A stretch of 64,000 nt of DNA. Origin: Pestalotiopsis fici W106-1. Taxonomy: Eukaryota; Ascomycota; Sordariomycetes; Amphisphaeriales; Sporocadaceae. Positions 45,201-57,914 of this stretch are shown here, piece by piece; position 1 is the first letter of the stretch; every line of letters begins with the position of its first letter. Both the position numbers and the translations under genes were made by a program. A model generated the notes under the pieces. That model did not search any database and was not told where the DNA came from. It was given only the letters and a program-made list of their open reading frames with translations. The DNA lies in contig NW_006917103.1 in the NCBI RefSeq assembly GCF_000516985.1, positions 496,001 to 560,000 on the forward strand. The letters run 5' to 3'.

Positions 45201-46853
45201 AGAATTGGACATTTTTATCGGGAGAGGCCGCCTGTGAGGGGGAAAACACCGAGTTCAATGGTCTGATTGATGGGTTTCTCGTGGGTGTTGTATGTCAGGA
45301 GCCAAGGAACATAACCCATATCTTCCTATCGTTGGTGTGTATGACCAGTGTTGCAATGCCTGGGATGAAAGCAAAGTTGTGGCACTTCAGCTGACCACTG
45401 AGAATACCGAGCGAGATCGTATCCACGGGATGAGTGGTCAGAGACTGCCACACAGCGGCATTGGCGTGCTCTCACAACCGGCGCCTGATGTGCCTGGCAA
45501 GCCTGGGTGCCGCACGGCACGTTAGCTAAGCATGGCCCAAAGTTTGATACATGGGACTCGAGAGGTCTGCCGGCATAACCATAAGCTTGCCCTCTGCTCC
45601 CCCTCCGTGAAGATAGATGAATCATGGACAAAAGAAGAATCGGAAGATGGAGCGAGACAGCCTATGACAGGTGCCACATGGCCGCCGACGGGCAAGTGCG
45701 TCAATCTAGCATTGTGCAACTCGAGACCACGAACATCTTTGTAATACAAGTGAGGCATCAGGACGAACTGGACCGCTTCATCGCTGTGGAACAATCCTAG
45801 GTGGTAGGGCAACAAGGACGGACACGAGAGCAGCACGGTGTCTTCTGTCTGTCTGGAGGTGCGGGTGAATGATTCTGCGAGGTCATCGAGCAGGAGCGTG
45901 CATCTTTGGAGTGGGCTCTGTCTTGGCCGTATCGAAACAAAACATGCGATAGGTCCGCCAACGGTACTCTCGGGCTAACGAATGAGTGCGGCGAGTGATG
46001 CGATTCAGTGCGACGGGTGCCAACTCCATGTCAGAGCTGAACATGCAGAAGCCTGGCGGCGAAATTGATACACACGTACGTACGACATTTGTCGTACGAG
46101 AGCATGAGGTCGGCCTTCGTTAATATGGCAAATGACATGACAATCATGGGTTGTATTCAGTAAATAGACAGGAGTGAGCAGGTAATGTAGGTAGTGTTGT
46201 TCAGCAGCCAATCTAGGGACTGTTGAAAAATGTGAGTATTGGTTGGTATGAACACATGAGGTTTATCGTATCGGAGAATTTCTAGGTCTGATCAATCATG
46301 GCTCCGATTCCCCTAAAGTTGGTAGGCCCACAGGCGCTGCCTGCCTTTCTTCCCTGGACTGGCCAGTGGGCAAGTGCCTAACCAGTGGTTGTAGCATACT
46401 ACCTATGTTAAGGTAGTTGTCAACTGGTCAGGTCCCGGGGCAGTTTCGGAAGGCAACTTTTAGCGACGGCAGCCGACCCTCCCCCGAAAGCTACCGCAAT
46501 TGCTTCCACCTTTCGCTGACTTCAAACGCCCAATGCGGCACTCGGTGAATTTTTCGAGCAGCGACGGATCTCAGCACAAAAGCAGCTCCCACAAACATCT
46601 CATCTTTCTGAGACATCGCGAGATTTTTTTTTAGTCTTCTGAACCATCGGGCTTCAGCGGTCACACTGCCCCCCAGTAATAACTCTGCAGTTCTCTTGGT
46701 GGGTGTCAGTGGTCACGCGGCAGCCCTTGGCCGAGTCCCATTAGGAAGGAAAGGAAGCTTGAGCTCCTGCAAGACCAGCACACCGACTGTGCATTTCCAT
46801 GTTTGGCTGGCCCAATGTCCCTGTGTACTATCACCAATTGAGTATTTCTGGCC
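42208..46853. other. 4.6-kb gene-poor region upstream of the second Zn2Cys6 gene
   Basis: No family member, RNA gene or mobile element was recognised in six frames. The frames present (for example 44604-45212 minus) are of poor composition. It contains a 20-bp palindrome at 46079-46098 and promoter sequence for the Asa1 gene at its right end. Confidence 0.45.
46079..46098. repeat. 20-bp perfect inverted repeat
   Basis: CGTACGACA and its exact complement are separated by two T, with a further CGTA just before. It could be a dimer-binding site or a small hairpin. Confidence 0.7.
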
Positions 46854-48308
46854 ATGGCATCACAGTCTGAGTCGGAGCCTGCGACGCCCAAGTCGGTCCT
46901 ACGCGGACACCAGGCCCAGGTGCACGCAACAGCTTTTGTGAGAGATAATCAGCGCCTGGCCTCGGGTGATGCCGAAGGATATGTCGTGCTGTGGGATCTC
47001 ACCATCATGCGGCCTCGCGCAGTCTGGCAGGCGCACACAAATGCCATCCTGGGCATTGCCTCCTGGGGCAACGACAAGATCATAACGTGGGTTGCTTGCT
47101 AAATGACAGGCATTTGTTAGTATAGGACCGTTTCACTGAGGTAGATATACGTAGGCATGGAAGAGATCACCGTTTGATCGTGTGGAAGATCTCCGAGAAT
47201 GACGAGTCGCGCTTGAGTACAACCTTACCGTTGGATCCTCTGCCCGATGAAAGACCTCAGCCATGGGTACTGCACATTCTCGAGGTTAATACTATGAACT
47301 TCTGCTCATTTGGACATTGTCCAGCAAGTCCTGATGGCGGCATTGATGAAATACTCATAGCCGTCCCCAATACTCTTGCTTCCGAATCGGTATGGTGCCA
47401 GATGCTTGATTGCTTCTTTTGCTCTCCCCCAAAACATGAAAGACTGTGGTCGCTAATGATCGTAGGTTGATATTTGGAAGTTACCCGCGCAAGAGAGACT
47501 TTACACAGTTCATGCCCCGGAGAAGAGCGAGAAGAGCGGCATGGTAATGGCGCTGGATATTTTTCACCTAGACTCGTCCTTGGTCCTGGTAACCGCGTAC
47601 GAAAATGGCTTTGTCACTGTTTCTCAGCAAGACGTTGATGATTCGTGGAATCTTGTGTATCGTGCTCAGTCACATAGTCAGCCTGTTCTTTCGCTTGGCG
47701 TTGCACCGAGCAAGGACTATTTTTTGACGTCAAGTGCTGACGCATTATTGGTCCGACATCCGATTCCAAAGCCATCGGAAGATCGACCGCCAATATTGGG
47801 CAATATCCCTTCAACAAACGAAAGGAAACCTCCGTCTGCGCCAGGGAGTGGAATGTCTCTGTTGTCTGCTGCCTTGGCAGGAGAGCCACGGCCTCCCAGA
47901 CTCCAGAAGAAGCCTCCGCGTGAAGTTCAGACACAGCCATTGAAAATTCTCAACACCAAGCACTCGGGCCAGCAGAGTCTGCAGATCCGCTCAGACGGTA
48001 GGATCTTTGCCACAGCGGGGTGGGACTCAAAAGTACGAGTCTATTCGGCGAAAACGATGAAGGAGCTTGCAGTCCTCAAGTGGCACCAGGTGGGCTGCTA
48101 CACTGTGACTTTTGTTGACATGGAAGTTTCTGCTACTCAAGAGCGAATTGAGGTTCCCAAGAATGAATCGGATGGCGAAAGTACTGCGATTATGCCATCA
48201 TCGAAGGATTTGACGGTCAAGGAAAGACGAATCAAGCAGGCAAAGGAAGCCCATTGGTTAGCAGCGGGTAGTAAAGACGGGAGGATCAGTCTCTGGGATA
48301 TATACTAG
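46854..48308 (+). CDS. asa1: ASTRA-associated protein Asa1, WD40 repeat
   Basis: Three exons (46854-47086, 47155-47389, 47466-48308) encode 436 aa. The chain begins with [13 protein letters not shown] and [21 protein letters not shown], continues [13 protein letters not shown] over intron 1, then [11 protein letters not shown] and [11 protein letters not shown] before intron 2. WD-type blades reappear as [27 protein letters not shown] and [19 protein letters not shown], ending in [13 protein letters not shown]. This order is that of Asa1, a subunit of the ASTRA complex, which helps stabilise PI3K-like kinases such as TOR and Tra1. The stop is 170 bp from the convergent acyltransferase gene. 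Confidence 0.92.
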
Positions 48309-48477
48309 GCGTCCTGACTATTAAGTCCGATCACGTCCGTATTGCTGCAATATACTCTGTGACTCAATCTATATATAAATACAGCTGCCGCCACTGGTGG
48401 CTTGAAAATAGTAGAATAGGCATTATTGTCTTTCGAAAGTAGCTGTTTGTTCTAGCTGCATTCTTTCAGGTGGCAAT

Positions 48478-51102
48478 CTAAAGATGTGCCCTACCCTCCA
48501 GCTTTCTTCTCCGCCTCTCTGCCTTGACCTCTTTCTGGACCTGAAGAGCCTCTTGCGCACTCAACCTGGTCCCTGTCTTGGCTGCAGGGTCTGCCGCCTC
48601 TGCAAACAATTTTCTACCCAACATATCCGCAAGTCTAATAACCCTAGTGCTGACAGTCGCGCCGTCCCTGCGGTTCTTGCCCTCTCTCCTGGAACTAGCG
48701 ATGCGACCTACAAAGTCCCATAGCCGACCCTCGGCAAGAATTTCCCCTGACTCGGCGTCGCGCCGTGGCATCCAGTCCGACGCCAGACGCAGACGAGGTG
48801 GAATTTTGGTGTCTTTGGATTTCACGGCATACATGATGCCTTCCTCCTCGAAGCGCTGATACGTGTTCTTGATCGTCTCTTTGTTTACAGCTTCGAAATA
48901 TGACAGGTCACCTTGGTGGTACAGTGTCTTGCCAAGCTGTGAAAGTGTCAGCAACAATGAAACCTGCGTCCTTACGTCCTCTGCAGCAAGAGTTGAGAAT
49001 CCACACTTACCAATTGAGCGCTGTTCTGAGCCTTGGCGACACCAATCCAGACATCATCTTCATTGGTGCCTGGGGGAGGCGTTAAACTGATCAAAGAGAC
49101 GGCAGCTAACCAGCTCGCCTCGATGAATGGCCAAATCAAGAAGCAATAGAAATCGTAGTTTTCTCTTCCAGCCACGCGCTCCTCGTCTGCTATGCCCACG
49201 CTGAGGATCTTGTTATCCTCTCCCCGATGAAGGTTGATGACTCTGTCATTCTCAAGGCCAACCAAGGTTCTCTCCAAATTGGCCACCAATCCTTCGCTCG
49301 GGAAGATGAATTCACCTCTGAATAGTGATGACAGAAACAGGACTTGGTCGCGTAGTTCTTGATACGGGATTTCCTGGTGTGCTGGTCCACCTCCCTGCTT
49401 GACCCGGGTGTACATACTAGCGCTCACGAGAGCTTCGGAGATGAAGAGATGGATCGTCATGTTTCGGTAAAATGATAGCTGGAACCGGTCGACGGCGTAA
49501 TACGTCGGCTCTACCAGACCATTAAGAACGCCTACCAAGTCTTTGCCAAGTACCTCAAGCCCTCGCTCGATCACGTCGGCAAGCGGAGCATTGCCAAAGT
49601 GTGCAACGCGGCCGCCCTTTGCTCTCACACGGTCAATGAGCCATTCGACACGACGTAGTAGCTCAGCTTTGCCTACACCACGGCCACGCAGTGTAAGTAG
49701 CACTGTTCCAATCAGAGCTGTTGGCATCACGACTGATACATCGTTGATGTCTGAGAGAACCTTGTATCCCATTGTGCGCAGAAGTTTCTGTCGTACCGCT
49801 GCAGATTCTGGCGTTTTCGCTGTCAAATTGGCGGGCACGTTGGAAATCTTCGAAAGTTGATCATCAATGTATCCCCTCAGGCTCCAGGGTTCGTGAAAAC
49901 GAACATCTACTCTGCCAAGCCGCAGCGATAGCACCGAGGAGCCGTCTGTCAAGAAATCTGCCAGATTTTCTTTCTTCTTCGGTACACCCAGGAGCTCAGT
50001 AACATAGCCCTCGGTCTCGATAACTTTGTCGTACTGCGTGCTGACGGGGCAAATCACCGCATCCTCAACTCTCCCGGACAGGATGCTATCCAAAACGAAA
50101 CTGAGGATGCCAAACTTGGGCGACAGGAGTTTTCCGGTCCTAGATCGTCCACCCTCGATAAAACATTCGAAATTGTATCCGCCTTGTAACAGGGTATCGA
50201 TATACGCCTGCACTGCGGTCTGATACAAGACATCGTTGCCAAATGCCCGCCTGATCCACATGGCTCCGGCGTGTTGTAAGAAGCTGCCGACGACAGGAAA
50301 GTTCAGATTGTCCCCAGCTACGACAACTGGCAGAGCGAGGCCCAGACGGTAGCAAATCAGCTGCATGGAGACATAATCGACGTGTGATCTGTGGCTTGGC
50401 AGGAAAATGATGCTCTGCTTCTTGGATGCGGCTATCTCAGCCACTTTCCTCAGGCGAAGTACTTCCTCGCTGTTGACGTGGATCCCTTGGTGATATGCCC
50501 GCGTCAGCAATTGTGTGCATAAGTAATAGGCGCCCCTAATGAAGGTTTTGCTCTCGAATTTGCATATCATGTCGTTGGTCATCTTCTCCGTGACTTCTTG
50601 GAGGCCATGCTCGATGGCAGATCGCCTTTGCGCCTTCTTGATGGCATAGTTGGGATCGTCCTGCCTTAGCCATCCCTCCTTCTCTTCGACCTGCAACCGC
50701 ATCTCGGCCAACTGTGCTATGCGAGACTGCAGGAGTGGTGCTGAAACTACTGCATTCTTCATTTGTTCCGAGAAGCCAGAGTAAAATATCGGTTGCCCGA
50801 CCACTCTATCATATGCGCGCCATCCTTGGCCAGAGACGTATAGGGAGACTTCGCGAAGGAATCTGTACGATGATGAGGACGGGTCAATGCGCATTCCTCA
50901 GACCAATGATGATGAGACTATATTGGGTGACGAACTGTAAGGGCTCGGAGCGAAATCTAGCCATATGTTGCATCAGGGCCTCCTCCTTCTCCCCATCTTG
51001 TTGCTGTGGTTCAACATAGCTTCGGGGTTGCAACGTGATTTGATCGCCTAGAATCTGGAGGTCGGGCGCAGAGTCGCGCGTCGGGTCATCATCCTGTGCC
51101 AT
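48478..51102 (-). CDS. Glycerol-3-phosphate/DHAP O-acyltransferase (GNPAT/PlsB-like)
   Basis: Three exons (51102-50936, 50862-49011, 48936-48478) encode 825 aa. The acyltransferase motifs are clear: HRSHVD at His213-Asp218 (HX4D), then GAMWIRRAFGN, FIEGGRSRTGK and VICPVSTQYDK. The second half matches the long C-terminal region of PlsB and of animal GNPAT and GPAT1. Such enzymes add the first acyl chain to glycerol-3-phosphate or dihydroxyacetone phosphate. The last three residues are AHL, a permissible PTS1 tripeptide, so peroxisomal import is plausible and favours the DHAP-acyltransferase side. Intron 1 uses a GTTCGT donor; its removal gives PLQ-FLREVSLYVSG in frame. Confidence 0.92.
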
Positions 51103-51815
51103 GATTCCGTCTCCGACTTGAGCTACCTATAGCCCAAAGAAATCATACGCAAGTCCGCATTCAGACCACTGCACAAGGCAGCAAGATCATTTGCTACGAT
51201 GGTGATGGGAGATGGGCAGCGCCGAAGACGGCGAGAATCGGCAGGACGGTGGATGGATCGGATTATTGTACAGGAAACGATTCAAGTGTGTATGGCAGGC
51301 TCTGGATTATGCCGCAACCACTTCAAAATCAATGAGGATATCGTGAGATTGATCAATGACAGACACCATGAACAGACACGACAAGACCGTTGCTGCATGG
51401 GAGAACCACTGGCGTCACTTCCCCAGACTCGAGACTTGGTCTAACCCAACAGTCCAGCTGCTTCAATGCCGAGGTTTAAGGCATGTGAACACACTGGAGT
51501 GCGCTACTTTGATGGCCCCGGGGGTACATGGGTGCCAGCATACACTGCCGGGTCTCCCCGCGGAATTCGCGCCGGGGGCCAGCTGCCACGTTGATTGCCA
51601 TTCCAGTGGACTGGAACCCCACTAAAGCTCGCTAGAAGCTAAAAACCCTGTATCTTTCGTCAAGTTACGCAGAAAATGTCTAACGAAATAGTCCGGGAGC
51701 AAAAAAGAAAAACGAAAAAGAGGTTGCATATTCACGCCTTGCGCCACCGACTCAATCATCTTCTTCCCCAAATCCATAACGAAATGAGAAGCGCGGCTCA
51801 ATAACACAGTACACT
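51103..51815. promoter_or_regulatory. Divergent upstream region, acyltransferase and Pop4 genes
   Basis: 713 bp between divergent starts; no coding signal. Small open frames here are rejected. Confidence 0.45.
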
Positions 51816-52505
51816 ATGGCATCGACCGAGGTCTCAGTTACGCAGGATCTGCTTGCGCGCGCTCACAGCCCCGACAATGCTCAGCGCATCTTCAGCGAGA
51901 AGATCCAATACCGACCACTCTTTCTTCGACCGAACTCGCCTCCGCCCTCGGAGAATGCCCGTCAAGCACGTCGCAAAGCGCGGGAGAATAAGAAGAAACG
52001 TGCCAAAGCTTTGAAACCTCAGCCACTTTCCTCACGGGAGCGTCGCAAGCGTGGCTTGTATAATGTACCCAAAGAAGGGCGCAAGTTTGCCATTTTTGAG
52101 CCCCTCAACCGCCTCTGGAACGGCTACATGCGAGAGATTCTAGGCAACGAGCTACACTCTGGCGGCCAGGGCGCCTCGGCGAAACTGGCAGCAGCGGACT
52201 ACCACGGCGCTCGAGTGGAGGTCAGTAGAAGTCGAAATCCTAGCCGAGTTGGGATAGAAGGCATTGTGATAAAGGACACGCGATTCGCCTTTGAAATTAT
52301 CACGAAAAGAAACCAAGTAAAGCTGGTACCGAAAGAAGGGACAACCTTTCGCATGCGGGTGCCTTCGAGCGACGAAACTCCCAACGATACCGACGACAGC
52401 ACAATGAAGCAATTTGAATTCGAGGTGCTTGGTGACCAGTTTCAGTTTCGACCGGCAGATCGAGCAAACAAGAAGTTCAGAGCTCACTATCTGAAGTTGC
52501 TGTGA
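51816..52505 (+). CDS. pop4: RNase P/MRP protein subunit Pop4 (Rpp29)
   Basis: Intronless 229 aa. A basic stretch ARQARRKARENKKKRAKAL (about residues 47-65) leads into the Rpp29/UPF0086 domain. There the chain has NRLWNGYMREIL, AKLAAADYHGARVEVSRSRN, VGIEGIVIKDTRFAFEIIT and LVPKEGTTFRMRV, the usual Sm-like barrel of the family, ending FQFRPADRANKKFRAHYLKL. Pop4 is a core protein of RNase P (5' maturation of tRNA) and RNase MRP (rRNA processing), in nucleus and nucleolus. Length fits fungal members. Confidence 0.93.
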   Translation: MASTEVSVTQDLLARAHSPDNAQRIFSEKIQYRPLFLRPNSPPPSENARQARRKARENKKKRAKALKPQPLSSRERRKRGLYNVPKEGRKFAIFEPLNRLWNGYMREILGNELHSGGQGASAKLAAADYHGARVEVSRSRNPSRVGIEGIVIKDTRFAFEIITKRNQVKLVPKEGTTFRMRVPSSDETPNDTDDSTMKQFEFEVLGDQFQFRPADRANKKFRAHYLKLL

Positions 52506-55074
52506 GCATTCACGGTAAAGGACCATCACACCATCTTACCCTACCCCCGTTCTCATGTGGGTTCGTTCACTGGTTTGCATGCTGGCGAACCTCTGATAGA
52601 TACGGGCGCATCGCATGGCAGCTTGATGGAACAAGCACAAAATCTGGCCACATCTGCCCCCCTGCGAATGACGAAAATAGAGGCGGAAGCTTCAGTCGGC
52701 TAAATACCATTCACGATGTCTCTTTGGTGGCAAGAGGCCAATGAGGCGTATCACTAATGCCTTGAGTCAATGGCCAAGAGCCCCAGGTTGAATTGGATGC
52801 GATCTCTGCAGCAGAATACCCGGTCTTTATATTGCATCCCACCACCTGCAACACTGAAATCTGCCTGTACGGTTTGGTTACCCTCACTACACCGATGACG
52901 AGACAACAGCGACTTGATACAAATTGCTTTGACAGTATCGCAAAGCGCTCCCTGGAGATGGCCATCGCAAAGGTGTGTGGGCCTATGTTCGGCACACTGA
53001 CAGTCCGGTGTCGATGAAGAAGTTCTCCGTACTTGAGACTAGAGACGAAATGGATAACAGCAGCTCGGTTCTGCATCGTGAATTCGACAGACATACGCGA
53101 GAGTGGTTCCGACTAGTAAAAATGAAGAAACTCTTCAAGAAAAAAAACAAAACCAAGAATCCTTCATCGATACTGAAACCGACGATCAGCATCTAAGAGG
53201 TCACATGGTAAAGGCAATAATGTATGATATTAATTTCGGTCCACAAACATTGCGAGATCTGAAAACCTCTCACCAGTCGCTTGGCCCGCGGAGTCCGGTC
53301 CGGCAGCAAGCGAATTCTGCTGATAGATTATCACATGAGAATCGTCGATATGGCGTGCAGAGCTGAGAGCCTTGGGTGGTTGTTATTTGCATTCCATTTT
53401 TGCATTTGTTTCCGGTAAACATTGAAACGGACAGTTCAAGATCTTTATTCAAACACGAATTAAGCATTTCGCTCAGACGGTCTTGTTGCGTCATGCCGGA
53501 TGCTCCTCCGGTAAGCTTAAACCATCGGACCCGATTCATGCGTGGCGATCGGATGGTATAAGAGTGCCCGGGGATGACGCGATTGTCTCCACGGCCTGTG
53601 CCCTCATATAAATGATCATGCGATCTTCCACGTTTTGGGGCCTCTTTTGCTGGCAAAGACGTTGATATTGAGGTATCATTCAGAACTCTATGTTTAGGAT
53701 CAGGGACAATTGCCTGGCTCGGACAGGCGACCCGGGATTGAGTGGAGTTCCGGGTTTCGCCTTGGTGAGGCACATGGAGATCATAACGCTCATTGGCCAC
53801 CGCCGCCCTCCAAGTTCAATCAGAAGAGTCCTCCCCGGGTTCCCACCTCCCTCTTTCGGGGCATCGAGATTCGATGTCAGGTTGCTGTGTGGCTCCGCAC
53901 AGCACCATGTGAATAATTTCCAACTCTTTATCAGCAGCCAGCGATCTTAGCCTGGACACATGAGCCCGCCAATAATACCCCCCTAACAGACGGTCTACGC
54001 ATTCAACCTTACGGCATCACCTGCACACCGGCTAAGCGAGTCTTGGCATTTTGTGGAAGGTATCGAGGCTCGCCGTCTTTCATCATCTGTTCGCTACAAC
54101 ATGAACCACCGATTTTGCCTGTAAAGGGTCAAGAACAATTCGAGATTGATACATGACGTGCTTGTTGCGATTGCCGGAAAGAGTTAAAGTCTTGGCAACA
54201 AGACTTTGGAGTACAGCAAACATCACGCATACAATAGACATATCTTACCAAGGCTTCTCTTATCTCGTGTTGAAAGGCGGGGGCGAATGGATCTGAGGCT
54301 CTCCAGTCTTGTATAGCTATGATATAGGGATCGTCTATAGCAGGACAGGGGCCTCCAGCGTACCTGCATGGCCCATTGGAGCCAAGCTTTTTGGTTACTA
54401 TGAGCTCTATCACAAGCTTGTAGTAGATTAAATACCTACCTTGGCTCCGCGTCAGCTTTAGCCTAGAACTCGCACTAGATTATAGGCGAGGACGCATGGT
54501 AACTTGACATATGTGCAACCCGCCAACGAATTGGAAACCTATCGGGTCGATGCGAAGACTCTTGGTGTCACTGTTATTGGAATTGGAGGCTCTTGGCCAT
54601 GTGGTTTATGAAAAAGGGGAAAAAAAAAATCAATTGGAACCCAAGATTAAATGCTCGATCCCGAGCCAGTATTGGCCAGGCCTTTTCGTAATCCGGGTCG
54701 AAGAGTTCCAGTGAGCTTCCCAATCGGGACAGCAGGTCAACACATGCTACGCATAACACTTGCCTATTATGCTTCCACCCCGGAACTTTACACAGAGATC
54801 TTGATTGCAGGCAGAGGGATGTGGGCGGGAAAGAGAGGGAAAAAAAATTAACTCGAAGTTTGCACATTGGCTCGGTCATATGTGCCTGGGGTTCGCATAT
54901 ATACATCACAATGCCATCCCGAGAAGTTGAAGTCTTGGCGTTCGTCTGTCACCACTCTACAGGTCTGTCTCTCGTTCAGCTGTATAGTTGCGCGGTATCG
55001 TGATCAGAGAGAAGAGCGGCGTCTACCAGTACAGAAAGGGCGAACGGCGAAAAGGAACAGATACCGCAGCAAAG
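52506..55074. other. 2.6-kb intergenic region
   Basis: No gene recognised. The longest frame (53270-53800 minus, 176 aa) has no domain-like pattern. A TATA-like ATATATAC lies near 54897-54904, about 175 bp ahead of the next gene. Confidence 0.45.
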
Positions 55075-57098
55075 ATGTGGTCCAAGAGTCTCGTCCTCCT
55101 GGCGGGCGCTCTGCCCTTGAGCGCAGCCATCAACAACTGCCCGCTGGATGGTCCGGTATTCCCCAAGCCGACCAAGCTCTCCTCAATGCCCGTCATCAAG
55201 GAGGCCGTCGCAAACTTGACGAATTACTTTGCCCAGTGGAACAGCAACTACACGGCAACGGCCAACTTTTCGTACTCGGTTCAGATCTTCTCGGCACACG
55301 AGCAGGACCCGCTCTTCACATACTCGCATACCTCGCCAAAGCTGGCCAAGATAAATCACCCCGGAGTCGCCACTGTCGACGAGAATACGGTGTTCCGCCT
55401 GGGAAGTCTGACCAAAGTCTTTACCGTGTACAACTTTTTGTTGAATGCTGGCGATGAGATATGGAATGCGCCCATCACAAAGTACATTCCAGAGTTGGCG
55501 GCCATGGTGGCCAATACGTCTTCGAGCTCGGACGCCGTTTACAATATTGCATGGAACGACGTGACAATTGGGTCGTTGGCTACTCAAATGTCTGGAATTC
55601 CCAGAGACTGTAAGGACCACCGCACATTTAGCATTAGTCGCCTTACCTTCGAGTCATCTCTAACAAGCTTCCAGACGCCTTGCTTGGTGAAGTCAGCCAA
55701 CAGGACTCGACCAAGGACCATGTTGTGCAGTTGGGTTTCCCTCCTCTGCCGGAAGCAGACCTGCCACCCTGTGGCGACACTCCTCTGTGTGATCGTGCGC
55801 GTAAGTTGTCTTGAGTCTACTTCTGTATGATATCCGAGCTCACACATAGACTTTTGCAGAGTTCTTTGCTGGTATGGCCAAGTTTGCGCCATCGGTGGGC
55901 ACGTTCCAAACCCCAACATACTCTGATATTGGCTTCCAGTTGTTGTAAGTTGTGCCAACACGAAGAGCAATATGGAATTTTTGAAGCAGATGACTGACAG
56001 CTCTTGCAGGGGCTATGCGCTAGAGGAGATTACGGGCAAAGATTTCCAGAGTCTGCTCCAAGATACCGTATTGACGCCGCTGAACCTGAATGGTACTTAC
56101 TACAAGGTCCCCAAGGCAGCGCTGGGAGTCATCCCGGGTAATGCCAACTTGACCAAGTGGAACTTCCAGCTTGGCGACGAAGCTCCGTAAGTAGAAATGC
56201 AAAATTGTTTGGTCGTTATCCAATCTGACCTGACTAACCTTGGCTTCCATCTAGTGCTGGAAACATGTACTCGACTGCAGCTGATTTGTCCAAGCTGGGC
56301 CGCGCCATCCTCAACTACAAGCAGCTATCTCCTGCCGTGACAAAGAGATGGTTAAAGCCTTTCTCCTTTTCCTCCGACCCAAGGGCGAGCGTTGGAGCAC
56401 CGTGGGGTGTACGACGTATTCCGCTTGGCCCCGAGTACCGCGAGACTACAGGATACAACAAGGCCGGTGGTATTGGAAGCTACATGGCGGCCTTTATCCT
56501 GATTCCCGACTACGACATTGGCTTCTCCATCATGATTGCCGGCGACATCCCGGGCAACACCAACTGGAACATTGCCGACATCATGGGCAACGTCATGGTC
56601 CCGGCCGTCACGGCGGCAGCCAAGAGCCAGGCGGCGACCAAGTTCAACGGCGTGTATACGGCACCGGCCAACGTCACGAACGGCGGCAAGCTCAACCGAC
56701 CCCTCAACTCGACCATCACCATTGCCACCGACGGCAAGCCGGGCCTGTCCGTCGACCGCTGGATCAGCAACGGTACCGACTTTCGCAACAATGTCGTCGC
56801 CCTGCAGCTCACCTATCAGCCGACCATCCCATCCATCCGCTTGTACCCGGGCGGGCTCTACACCGACGAGGCGGACGGCGGCAAGGCCATCAAATTCAAG
56901 GCCATCTTTGAGGATCTTGCCGTCGGTCAGCAGGTTGATAAGATGTTTAGCACAGACTGTGGATCGTGGGTTGGCGTCGAGAGTGTCCTTTACGCCAGCA
57001 CGAGTGCCGATGATTTGATTTTCCACCAGAATGCTGCTGGTGCAGTGACGGGCATTGAAATCCCATCGTTGCGGATAACTTTGCCCAAAGTCTCGTAG
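55075..57098 (+). CDS. Secreted beta-lactamase-like serine hydrolase
   Basis: Five exons (55075-55609, 55675-55800, 55860-55944, 56010-56186, 56255-57098) encode 588 aa; all four introns are 59-68 nt, and the phases agree. A signal peptide (about 1-19) is followed by the serine-lactamase/DD-peptidase fold: SLTK at Ser111-Lys114 in FRLGSLTKVF, the SDIGFQLLGYALEEITG region, and YSTAADLSKLGRAIL. Fungal members are esterases, peptidases or lactone hydrolases, not drug-resistance lactamases as a rule. There are about ten N-glycosylation sites. The C-terminal 150 residues form the added beta-domain common in this group. I start at 55075 because the signal peptide begins there. Confidence 0.9.
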
Positions 57099-57914
57099 TG
57101 TGGCGAAGAGAGAAATCCAAAAGCACACGCGTGAGGCGCCTGTATAAGTAGGTAGGGGAAACCATACTTGTTGATCATGGATCATTCGCATTATTGTACA
57201 TATTTGGGGGAAGAAGTATTTATTCATCTTGGGGCCAACTAAAACAATTCGCTTATAAATGTAAGGTCGGGCTGTCAATATATCCCATTTTTATTGCCAA
57301 TGTCTTCCGAGCTGTGAGTGACTCTTTAGATTGTATAGGTACTGTCTGTCGGGGCATTGAAATCCAAAGGCTTGGACTCTGCAATGCTGTTCGGCAGTTA
57401 CCGATTTGGATTAAAATGCTTTAATGATCGACTACTACATATACCATTGACGAAGTACATTTTACACATATCGTCTAGTCATCACGAGACAATTGGATTA
57501 AACCTGAAATTCACTTCATCTTAGAGTATTCTTATAAGCCGCGACTGAATTATAGTTCCCCACTTGCACTAATATTGGTAACACAGTTGGTTGTGCGACT
57601 TCTGCTCTGGTCTTGAGTATACTACTTCTAATTCGATACGCGCGAGCCACATGAATGGTCAATCATAGAGGTAGTTATGGAATGGAAGCAATAACTTCAT
57701 TGGTAGACGGCCCATTTGCCAGCAGCAATCACAAGGTTAAGGTTAGGTAATGTAGGGTCCAGCCTAGCAGCGGAGCTACCCGCTAGAAGGCCTCCAAAAA
57801 ACTGCCCTTGGGCGAATTGCGACGCCACTAGACCTCGAGCTCTTCAATTTACTGGTTTCTATTGTCACACCTTCACAAATCCGACTCGGCGCGCCGGGAT
57901 AAAGAGCATACAAC
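57099..57914. other. Intergenic region
   Basis: 816 bp, AT-rich, with no gene. It should hold the promoter of the XAP5-like gene. Confidence 0.4.

Noticed and set aside
44604..45212. 202-aa minus-strand open frame in the gene-poor region
   Set aside because: Proline/glycine-rich by base composition only, with no family-like blocks.
53270..53800. 176-aa minus-strand open frame
   Set aside because: No domain, no intron logic and irregular composition; likely chance.
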